Shown here: positions 1 to 10,009 of the stretch, piece by piece
Numbering within the stretch: position 1 is the stretch's first letter
Layout: the number at the start of each line of letters is the position of its first letter
Notes under the pieces: model-generated
Databases searched by the model: none
The model's input: only the letters and a program-made list of their open reading frames with translations
What the model was told of the DNA's origin: nothing
Translations under genes and position numbers: made by a program
Source of the DNA: Limnoperna fortunei
Taxonomy: Eukaryota; Mollusca; Bivalvia; Mytilida; Modiolidae
Assembly: GCA_944474755.1 (NCBI GenBank)
Contig: OX104122.1
Coordinates: 5,481,223-5,545,222, forward strand
DNA length: 64,000 nucleotides
Reading direction: 5' to 3'

Positions 1-7
1 GTGATTA

Positions 8-65
8 ATAGATTATTACATGTCGAATTCCATATATGTCCTGATATCTTCCCTCGACCTATATC
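8..65 (+). repeat. Left arm of inverted repeat
   Basis: The outer end reads ATAGATTATTACATG and the inner end CGACCTATATC. Read as reverse complement it matches 168-227 along its length, including the shared GGGAAGATATCAGG and ATGGAATTC blocks. Differences are a few substitutions and short indels, so the arms diverged after forming. Confidence 0.85.
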
Positions 66-167
66 GTGCCCTTGGCATGCGCCTCGGGGGTAGATATAGG
101 AGTTGCCTGAATATAGCTGAAACACTGCTGCTCGGGCGTTAAACACCATTAATCAATCAATCAATCA
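66..167 (+). other. Core of the inverted-repeat element
   Basis: About 100 bp of non-repetitive sequence between the arms. It includes CTCGGGCGTTAAACACC followed by an (AATC)n tail. A GTTAAACACC-type tail before an AATC run recalls SINE/MITE tails seen in mollusc genomes; this is a memory-based resemblance, not a search result. I see no open frame of note and no clear tRNA-type A or B box. Confidence 0.4.
151..166 (+). repeat. (AATC)4 microsatellite
   Basis: Four perfect tandem copies of AATC, preceded by a partial copy and ending exactly where the right inverted arm begins. Short tetranucleotide tails of this kind are often built into non-autonomous elements. Confidence 0.9.
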
Positions 168-227
168 GATATAGGAGTCTCGGGAAGATATCAGGTCAGG
201 TATGGAATTCTACATGTAATAATCTAT
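168..227 (-). repeat. Right arm of inverted repeat
   Basis: Reverse-complement partner of 8-65. It begins GATATAGGAG and ends ACATGTAATAATCTAT. It is about 2 bp longer than the left arm because of small indels near GGAGTCTCGGG. The stretch AGATATAGGAG at its inner edge also occurs once inside the core at 92-102, a possible trace of an earlier rearrangement. Confidence 0.85.
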
Positions 228-316
228 ACTTATTTGATTGAAATACACACGGGAATAAAAGTAAGCTTACACACGCACAATGGCACAAAGCTGCTCGTTG
301 TCTATATATATCTACA
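228..316 (+). other. Array boundary with a degenerate edge monomer
   Basis: 228-265 is AT-rich and resembles nothing else in the window. From about 266 the sequence starts to follow the satellite monomer: TTACACACGCAC aligns with the monomer start, GCACAAAGC with the TCACACAGC core, and 301-316 (TCTATATATATCTACA) with its 3' end. I read this as one decayed monomer of about 51 bp at the outer edge. The alignment is by eye and only the last 16 bp are secure. Confidence 0.55.
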
Positions 317-954
317 GGTACACACAGTTACACAGCTTATCTGTCTTGATATCTACAGGTACACACAGTAACAGTTCACATTGTTTATCTGTCTTTATAT
401 CTACAGGTACACACAGTAACAGTTCACACGGCTTATCTGTCTTTATATCTACAGGTACACACAGTAACAGTTCACACAGCTTATCTGTCTTTATATCTAC
501 AGGTACACACAGTAACAGTTCACACGGCTTATCTGTCTATATATCTACAGGTACACACAGTAACAGTTCACACGGCTTATCTGTCTTTATATCTACAGGT
601 ACACACAGTAACAGTTCACACGGCTTATCTGTCTATATATCTACAGGTACACACAGTAACAGTTCACACGGCTTATCTGTCTTTATATCTACAAGTACAC
701 ACAGTAACAGTTCACACAGCTTATCTGTCTTTATATCTACAGGTACACACAGTTACAGTTCACACGGCTTATCTGTCTTTTTATCTACAGATACACACAG
801 TAACAGTTCACATTGTTTATCTGTCTTTATATCTACAGGTACACACAGTAACAGTTCACACGGCCTATCTGTCTTTATATCTACAGGTACACACAGTAAC
901 AGTTCATACAGCTTATCTGTCTTTATATCTACAGGTACACACAGTAACAGTTAA
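280..954 (+). other. Open frame entering the array; coding unlikely
   Basis: A 224-codon frame that starts at an ATG in the boundary sequence and reads into the array. The first ten or so residues (MAQSCSLSIYIYRYTQ) come from the degenerate edge monomer and the rest is a 16-residue period of type STGTHSNSSHGLSVFI. It ends where a 45-bp monomer brings in TAA. It is notable only because its start codon lies at the array edge. The same DNA behaves like the rest of the array, where frames stay open on both strands, so I regard it as fortuitous. No signal peptide, known domain or splice context was recognised. Confidence 0.2.
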
Positions 955-1164
955 CACGTCTATCTGTCTATATCTACAGGTACACACAGTAACAGTTCAC
1001 ACAGCTTATCTGTCTTTATATCTACAGGTACACACAGTAACAGTTAACACGTCTATCTGTCTATATTTACAGGTACACACAGTAACAGTTCACGCAGCTT
1101 ATCTGTCTTTATATCTACAGGTACACACAGTAACAGTTAACACGTCTATCTGTCTATATCTACA
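934..1164 (+). repeat. 93-bp dimer cluster 1
   Basis: 45-bp monomers carrying TTAACACGTC alternate with 48-bp monomers. TAACACGTC occurs at 952, 1045 and 1138, exactly 93 bp apart. The 3-bp shortening keeps the reading frame. Confidence 0.9.
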
Positions 1165-2318
1165 GGTACACACAGTAACAGTTCACACCGCTTATCTGTC
1201 TTTTTATCTACAGGTACACACAGTAACAGTACATATTGTTTATCTGTCTTTATATCTACAGGTACACACAGTTACAGTTCACACAGCTTATCTCTCTTTA
1301 TATCTACAGGTACACACAGTAACAGATCACACGGCATATCTGTCTTTATATCTACAGGTACACACAGTAACAGTTCACATTGTTTATCTGTCTTTATATC
1401 TACAGGTACACACAGTAACAGTTCACACCGCTTATCTGTCTTTTTATCTACAGGTACACACAGTAACAGTACATATTGTTTATCTGTCTTTATATCTACA
1501 GGTACACACAGTAACAGTTCACACAGCTTATCTCTCTTTATATCTACAGGTACACACAGTAACAGTTCACACGGCCAATCTGTCGTTATATCTACAGGTA
1601 CACACAGTAACAGTTCACACGGCTTATCTGTCTTTACATCTACATGTACACACAGTAACAGTTCACACGGCTTATCTGTCTTTATATCTACAGGTACACA
1701 CAGTAACAGTTCACACGGCCTATCTGTCTTTATATCTACAGGTACACACAGTAACAGTTCACACGGCTTATCTGTCTTTATATCTACATGTACACACAGT
1801 AACAGTTTACATGGCTTATCTGTCTTTATATCTACAGGTACACACAGTAACAGTTCACATTGTTTATCTGTCTTTATATCTACAGGTACACACAGTAACA
1901 GTTCACACGGCTTATCTGTCTTTATATCTACAGGTACACACAGTAACAGTTCACACGGCTTATCTGTCTTTATATCTACAGGTACACCCAGTAACAGTTC
2001 ACACGGCCTATCTGTCTTTATATCTACAGGTACACACAGTAACAGTTCACGCAGCTTATCTGTCTTTATATCTATACAGGTACACACAGTAACAGTTCAC
2101 ATGGCTTATCTGTCTTTTTATCTACAGGTACACACAGTAACAGTTCACGCGGCTTATCTGTCTTTACATCTACAGGTACACACAGTAACAGTTCACACGG
2201 CCTATCTGTCTTTACATCTACAGGTACAAACAGTAACAGTTCACACAGCTTATCTGTCTTTATATCTACAGGTACACACAGTAACTGTTCACACAGCTTA
2301 TCTGTCTTTATATCTACA

Positions 2319-2456
2319 GGTACACACAGTAACAGTTAACACGTCTATCTGTCTATATCTACAGGTACACACAGTAACAGTTCACACAGCTTATCTGTCT
2401 TTATATCTACAGGTACACACAGTAACAGTTAACACGTCTATCTGTCTATATCTACA
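2319..2456 (+). repeat. 93-bp dimer cluster 2
   Basis: TAACACGTC at 2337 and 2430, spacing 93 bp, with the same 45+48 alternation as the cluster at 934-1164. Confidence 0.9.
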
Positions 2457-3032
2457 GGTACACACAGTAACAGTTCACACCGCTTATCTGTCTTTATATC
2501 TACAGGTACACACAGTAACAGTTCATATTGTTTATCTGTCTTTATATCTACAGGTACACACAGTAACAGATCACACGGCCTATCTCTCTTTATATCTACA
2601 GGTACACACAGCAACAGATCACACGGCTTATCTGTCTTTATATCTACAGGTGCACACAGTAACAGTTCACACAGCTTATCTGCCTTTTTATCTACAGGTA
2701 CACACAGTAACAGTTCACATTGTTTATCTGTCTTTATATCTACAGGTACACACAGTAACAGTTCACATGGCCTATCTGTCTTTATATCTACAGGTACACA
2801 CAGTAACAGTTCACATTGTTTATCTGTCTTTATATCTACAGGTACACACAGTAACAGTTCACACGGCTTATCTGTCTTCATATCTACAGGTACACACAGT
2901 AACAGTTCACATTGTTTATCTGTCTCTATATCTACAGGTACACACAGTAACAGTTCACATGGCCTATCTGTCTTTATATCTACAGGTACACACAGTAACA
3001 GTTCACATTGTTTATCTGTCTTTATATCTACA

Positions 3033-3263
3033 GGTACACACAGTAACAGTTAACACGTCTATCTGTCTATATCTACAGGTACACACAGTAACAGTTCACA
3101 CAGCTTATCTGTCTTTATATCTACAGGTACACACAGTAACAGTTAACACGTCTATCTGTCTATATCTACAGGTACACACAGTAACAGTTCACACAGCTTA
3201 TCTGTCTTTATATCTACAGGTACACACAGTAACAGTTAACACGTCTATCTGTCTATATCTACA
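3033..3263 (+). repeat. 93-bp dimer cluster 3
   Basis: TAACACGTC at 3051, 3144 and 3237, spacing 93 bp. The last copy ends CTACAAGTAC instead of CTACAGGTAC. Confidence 0.9.
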
Positions 3264-3404
3264 AGTACACACAGTAACAGTTCACACCGCTTATCTGTCT
3301 TTTTATCTACAGGTACACACAGTAACAGTACATATTGTTTATCTGTCTTTATATCTACAGGTACACACAGTTACAGTTCACACAGCTTATCTCTCTTTAT
3401 ATCT

Positions 3405-4228
3405 ACAGGTACACACAGTAACAGTTCACACGGCTTATCTGTCTTTACATCTACAGGTACACACAGTAACAGTTCACACGGCTTATCTGTCTTTATATCT
3501 ACAGGTACACACAGTAACAGTTCACACGGCCTATCTGTCTTTACATCTACAGGTACACACAGTAACAGTTCACACGGCTTATCTGTCTTTATATCTACAG
3601 GTACACACAGTAACAGTTCACACGGCTTATCTGTCTTTATATCTACAGGTACACACAGTAACAGTTCACATGGCCTATCTGTATTTATAACTACAGGTAT
3701 ACACAGTAACAGTTCACATTGTTTATCTGTCTTTATATCTACAGGTACACACAGTAACAGTTCACACAGATTATCTGTCTTTATATCTACAGGTACACAC
3801 AGTAACAGTTCACACGGCCTATCTGTCTTGATATCTACAGGTACACACAGTTACAGTTCACACGGCTTATCTGTCTTTATATCTACAGGTACACACAGTT
3901 ACAGTTCACACGGCTTATCTGTCTTTTTATCTACAGGTACACACAGTTACAGTTCACACAGCTTATCTGTCTTTATATTTACAGGTACACACAGTTACAG
4001 TCCACACGGCCTATCTGTCTATATCTACAGGTACACACAGTAACAGTTCACACGGCTTATCTGTCTTTTTATCTACAGGTACACACAATAACAGTTCACA
4101 CGGCTTATCTGTCTTTATATCGACAGGTACACACAGTAACAGTTCACACGGCTTATCTGTCTTTTTATCTACAGGTACACACAGTAACAGTTCACACAGC
4201 TTATCTGTCTTTATATCTACAGGTACAC
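3405..4228 (+). repeat. Segmental duplication, copy A (offset 1,242 bp)
   Basis: About 824 bp that recurs at 4647-5470. Shared rare variants include TTTACATCTACAG, TATTTATAACTACAGG, TTGATATCTACAGG and ATATCGACAGG. The two copies agreed wherever I compared them, and similarity stops abruptly at both ends. The offset is six bases short of 26 monomers. Confidence 0.85.
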
Positions 4229-4269
4229 ACAGTAACAGTTCACACAGCTTATCTGTCTTTATATCTACA

Positions 4270-4407
4270 GGTACACACAGTAACAGTTAACACGTCTATC
4301 TGTCTATATCTACAGGTACACACAGTAACAGTTCACACAGCTTATCTGTCTTTATATCTACAGGTACACACAGTAACAGTTAACACGTCTATCTGTCTAT
4401 ATCTACA
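4270..4407 (+). repeat. 93-bp dimer cluster 4
   Basis: TAACACGTC at 4288 and 4381, spacing 93 bp. The next monomer has an extra AT in its middle (CGCTTATATCTG), which shifts phase. Confidence 0.9.
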
Positions 4408-4646
4408 GGTACACACAGTAACAGTTCACACCGCTTATATCTGTCTTTATATCTACAGGTACACACAGTAACAGTTCATATTGTTTATCTGTCTTTATAT
4501 CTACAGGTACACACAGTAACAGATCACACGGCCTATCTGTCTTTATATCTACAGGTACACACAGTAACAGTTCACATTGTTTATCTGTCTTTATATCTAC
4601 AGGTACACACAGAAATAGTTCACACGGCCTATCTGTCGTTATATCT

Positions 4647-5470
4647 ACAGGTACACACAGTAACAGTTCACACGGCTTATCTGTCTTTACATCTACAGGT
4701 ACACACAGTAACAGTTCACACGGCTTATCTGTCTTTATATCTACAGGTACACACAGTAACAGTTCACACGGCCTATCTGTCTTTACATCTACAGGTACAC
4801 ACAGTAACAGTTCACACGGCTTATCTGTCTTTATATCTACAGGTACACACAGTAACAGTTCACACGGCTTATCTGTCTTTATATCTACAGGTACACACAG
4901 TAACAGTTCACATGGCCTATCTGTATTTATAACTACAGGTATACACAGTAACAGTTCACATTGTTTATCTGTCTTTATATCTACAGGTACACACAGTAAC
5001 AGTTCACACAGATTATCTGTCTTTATATCTACAGGTACACACAGTAACAGTTCACACGGCCTATCTGTCTTGATATCTACAGGTACACACAGTTACAGTT
5101 CACACGGCTTATCTGTCTTTATATCTACAGGTACACACAGTTACAGTTCACACGGCTTATCTGTCTTTTTATCTACAGGTACACACAGTTACAGTTCACA
5201 CAGCTTATCTGTCTTTATATTTACAGGTACACACAGTTACAGTCCACACGGCCTATCTGTCTATATCTACAGGTACACACAGTAACAGTTCACACGGCTT
5301 ATCTGTCTTTTTATCTACAGGTACACACAATAACAGTTCACACGGCTTATCTGTCTTTATATCGACAGGTACACACAGTAACAGTTCACACGGCTTATCT
5401 GTCTTTTTATCTACAGGTACACACAGTAACAGTTCACACAGCTTATCTGTCTTTATATCTACAGGTACAA
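4647..5470 (+). repeat. Segmental duplication, copy B (offset 1,242 bp)
   Basis: Partner of 3405-4228 with the same ordered set of rare monomers. After 5470 it continues with ACAAACAGTAACAGATCAC where copy A continues with standard monomers. Confidence 0.85.
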
Positions 5471-6039
5471 ACAGTAACAGATCACACGGCCTATCTGTCT
5501 TTACATCTACAGGTACACACAGTAACAGTTCACACGGCATATCTGTCTTTTTATCTACAGGTACACACAGTAACAGTTCACACGGCCTATCTGTCTTTAT
5601 ATATACAGGTACACACAGTAACAGTTCACATTGTTTATATGTCTTTATATCTTCAGGTACACACAGTAAAAGTTCACACGGCTTATCTGTCTTTATATCT
5701 ACAGGTTCACACAGTAACAGTTCACACAGCTTATCTGTCTTTACATCTACAGGTACACACAGTTACAGTTCACGCAGCTTATCTGTCTTTATATCTACAG
5801 GTACACACAGTTACAGTTCACACGGCTTATCTGTCTTTTTATCTACAGGTACACACAGTTACAGTTCACACGGCTTATCTGTCTATTTATGTACAGGTAC
5901 ACACAGTAACAGTTCACATTGTTTATCTGTCTTTATATTTACATTTACACACAGTAACAGTTCACACAGATTATCTGTCTTTATATCTACAGGTACACAC
6001 AGTAACAGTTCACACGGCTTGTCTGTCTTAATATCTACA

Positions 6040-8104
6040 GGTACACACAGTAACAGTTCACATTGTTTATCTGTCTTTATATCTACAGGTACACACAGTA
6101 ACAGTTCACACAGCTTATCTATCTTTATATCTGCAGGTACACACAGTAACAGTTCACACAGCTTATCTGTCTTTATATCTACAGGTACACACAGTAACAG
6201 TTCACACGACTTATATATGGCTTTATATCTACAGGTACACACAGTAACAGTTCACACAGCTTATCTGTCTTTATATCTACAGGTACACACAGTAACAGTT
6301 AACACGTCTATCTGTCTTTATATCTACAGGTACACACAGTAACAGTTTACACGGCTTATCTGTCTTTATATCTACAGGTACACACAGTAACAGTTTACAC
6401 GGCTTGTCTGTCTTTGTATCTACAGGTACACACAGTAACAGTTCACACCGCTTATCTGTCTTATATCTATAGGTACACACAGAAACAGTTTACACAGCTT
6501 ATCTGTATTGATATCTACAGGTACGCACATTTACAGTTCACACGGCTTATCTGTCTTTTTATCTACAGGTACACACAGTAACAGTTCACACAGATTATCT
6601 GTCTTTATATCTACAGGTACACACAGTAACAGTTCACACAGCTTATCTGTTTTATATCTACAGGTACACACAGAAACAGTTTACACAGCTTATCTGTCTT
6701 TATATCTACAAGTACGCACATTTACAGTTCACACGGCTTATCTGTCTTTATATCTACAGGTACACACAGTAACAGTTCACACAGCTTATCTGTCTTATAT
6801 CTAGAGGTACACACAGAAACAGTTTACACAGCTTATCTGTATTGATATCTACAGGTACGCACATTTACAGTTCACACGGCTTATCTGTCTTTTTATCTAC
6901 AGGTACACACAGTAACAGTTCACACAGATTATCTGTCTTTATATCTACAGGTACACACAGTAACAGTTCACACAGCTTATCTGTTTTATATCTACAGGTA
7001 CACACAGAAACAGTTTACACAGCTTATCTGTCTTTATATCCACAGGTACACACAGTAACAGTTCAAACGGCTTATCTGTCTTTATATCTACAGGTACACA
7101 CAGTAACAGTTTACACAGCTTATTTGTCTTTATATCTACAGGTACACACAGTAACAGTTCACACAGCTTATCTGTCTTTATATCTACAGTTACACACATT
7201 TACAGTTCACACGGCTTATCTGTCTTTATATCTACAGGTACACACATTAACTGATCACACGGCTTATCTGTCTTTATATCTACAGGTACACACAGTATCA
7301 GTTCACACGGCTTATCTGTCTTGATATCTACAGGTACACACAGTAACAGTTCACACAGCTTATCTGTCTTTATATCTACAGGTACACACAGTAACAGTTC
7401 ACACGACTTATATATGGCTTTATATCTACAGGTACACACAGTAACAGTTCACACGGCTTATCTGTCTTTATATCTACAGGTACACACAGTAACAGTTCAC
7501 ACAGCTTATCTGTCTTTATATCTACAGGTAACAGTAACAGTTCACATGGCTTATATGTCTTTATATCTACAGGTACACACAGTAACAGTTCACACGGCTT
7601 ATCTGTCTTTATATCTACAGGTACACACAGTAACAGTTCACACAGCTTATCTGTCTTTATATCTACAGGTACACACAGTAACAGTTCACACGACTTATAT
7701 ATGGCTTTATATCTACAGGTACACACAGTAACAGTTCACACGTCTTATCTGTTATTATATCTACAGGTTCACACAGTAACAGTTCACACAGATTATCTGT
7801 CTTTATATCTACAGGTACACACAGTAACAGTTCACACAGCTTATCTGTCTTATATCTACAGGTACACACAGAAACAGTTTACACAGCTTATCTGTCTTTA
7901 TATCTACAGGTACACACAGTAACAGTTCACACGGCTTATCTGTTATTATGTCCAGAGGTACAGACAGTAACAGTTCACACAGCTTATCCGTCTTTATATC
8001 TACAGGTACACACATGCAGTAACAGTTCACACAGCTTATCTGTCTTTATATCTACAAGTACACACAGTAACAGTTCTCACGGCTTATCTGTCTTTATATC
8101 TACA
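6040..8104 (+). repeat. 2,065-bp higher-order unit, copy 1
   Basis: The first 465 bp or so recur 2,065 bp downstream (from 8105) and the part from 6662 recurs 1,874 bp downstream (from 8536). The two copies are therefore tandem and differ by one 191-bp block (about 6482-6672), which is four monomers less 1 bp. That block also resembles sequence about 334 bp downstream, so it may be a gain here or a loss in copy 2. Confidence 0.8.
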
Positions 8105-10007
8105 GGTACACACAGTAACAGTTCACATTGTTTATCTGTCTTTATATCTACAGGTACACACAGTAACAGTTCACACAGCTTATCTATCTTTATATCTGCT
8201 GGTACACACAGTAACAGTTCACACAGCTTATCTGTCTTTATATCTACAGGTACACACAGTAACAGTTCACACGACTTATATATGGCTTTATATCTACAGG
8301 TACACACAGTAACAGTTCACACAGCTTATCTGTCTTTATATCTACAGGTACACACAGTAACAGTTAACACGTCTATCTGTCTTTATATCTACAGGTACAC
8401 ACAGTAACAGTTTACACGGCTTATCTGTCTTTATATCTACAGGTACACACAGTAACAGTTTACACGGCTTGTCTGTCTTTGTATCTACAGGTACACACAG
8501 TAACAGTTCACACCGCTTATCTGTCTTATATCTATAGGTACACACAGAAACAGTTTACACAGCTTATCTGTCTTTATATCTACAAGTACGCACATTTACA
8601 GTTCACACGGCTTATCTGTCTTTATATCTACAGGTACACACAGTAACAGTTCACACAGCTTATCTGTCTTATATCTAGAGGTACACACAGAAACAGTTTA
8701 CACAGCTTATCTGTATTGATATCTACAGGTACGCACATTTACAGTTCACACGGCTTATCTGTCTTTTTATCTACAGGTACACACAGTAACAGTTCACACA
8801 GATTATCTGTCTTTATATCTACAGGTACACACAGTAACAGTTCACACAGCTTATCTGTCTTATATCTACAGGTACACACAGAAACAGTTTACACAGCTTA
8901 TCTGTCTTTATATCCACAGGTACACACAGTAACAGTTCAAACGGCTTATCTGTCTTTATATCTACAGGTACACACAGTAACAGTTTACACAGCTTATTTG
9001 TCTTTATATCTACAGGTACACACAGTAACAGTTCACACAGCTTATCTGTCTTTATATCTACAGTTACACACATTTACAGTTCACACGGCTTATCTGTCTT
9101 TATATCTACAGGTACACACATTAACTGATCACACGGCTTATCTGTCTTTATATCTACAGGTACACACAGTATCAGTTCACACGGCTTATCTGTCTTGATA
9201 TCTACAGGTACACACAGTAACAGTTCACACAGCTTATCTGTCTTTATATCTACAGGTACACACAGTAACAGTTCACACGACTTATATATGGCTTTATATC
9301 TACAGGTACACACAGTAACAGTTCACACGGCTTATCTGTCTTTATATCTACAGGTACACACAGTAACAGTTCACACAGCTTATCTGTCTTTATATCTACA
9401 GGTAACAGTAACAGTTCACATGGCTTATATGTCTTTATATCTACAGGTACACACAGTAACAGTTCACACGGCTTATCTGTCTTTATATCTACAGGTACAC
9501 ACAGTAACAGTTCACACAGCTTATCTGTCTTTATATCTACAGGTACACACAGTAACAGTTCACACGACTTATATATGGCTTTATATCTACAGGTACACAC
9601 AGTAACAGTTCACACGGCTTATCTGTTATTATATCTACAGGTTCACACAGTAACAGTTCACACAGATTATCTGTCTTTATATCTACAGGTACACACAGTA
9701 ACAGTTCACACAGCTTATCTGTCTTATATCTACAGGTACACACAGAAACAGTTTACACAGCTTATCTGTCTTTATATCTACAGGTACACACAGTAACAGT
9801 TCACACGGCTTATCTGTTATTATGTCCAGAGGTACAGACAGTAACAGTTCACACAGCTTATCCGTCTTTATATCTACAGGTACACACATGCAGTAACAGT
9901 TCACACAGCTTATCTGTCTTTATATCTACAACTACACACAGTAACAGTTCTCACGGCTTATCTGTCTTTATATCTACAGGTACACACAGTAACAGTTCAC
10001 ATTGTTT
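8105..10007 (+). repeat. 2,065-bp higher-order unit, copy 2 (191 bp shorter)
   Basis: Follows copy 1 directly and repeats its ordered variants, including the 52-bp ACACACATGCAGTAAC monomer (near 8012 and 9886). Similarity extends to about 10007, where copy 2 changes to TTTATATGTC. Confidence 0.8.
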
Positions 10008-10009
10008 AT

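Larger units (their letters stand above)
8..227. mobile_element. Foldback / MITE-like inverted-repeat element
   Basis: Two long arms (8-65 and 168-227) are reverse complements of each other with a few mismatches and small indels, and enclose a core of about 100 bp. The whole element is about 220 bp and has no coding capacity. Long inverted repeats around a short non-coding core are the usual form of foldback elements or MITEs, which are moved by a transposase encoded elsewhere. The ends fall in AT-rich sequence and I cannot define a target-site duplication. It could instead be a palindrome with a separate insertion in its centre. It lies about 90 bp from the first clear monomer, so it may mark the pre-array flank. 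Confidence 0.6.
317..6039 (+). repeat. Array domain 1: CATTGT and 93-bp dimer region
   Basis: Left-most domain. Typical variants are TCACATTGTTTATCTG, CACGGCCTATCTG, the TTTTTATCTACAG 3' end and the 45-bp TTAACACGTC monomer. Adjacent monomers differ more than in the later domains, as expected near an array edge. Two internal duplications and four dimer clusters are listed separately. No gene is seen. Confidence 0.8.

Noticed and set aside
66..167. tRNA-derived SINE with A and B boxes in the element core
   Set aside because: I could not find convincing A- or B-box matches. Only the tail-like CGTTAAACACC plus AATC run recalls SINE tails.
2101..3690. 529-codon + strand frame as a gene
   Set aside because: Same arithmetic as the other frames. 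It starts at a CATGGC variant ATG inside a monomer and carries no non-repeat sequence.
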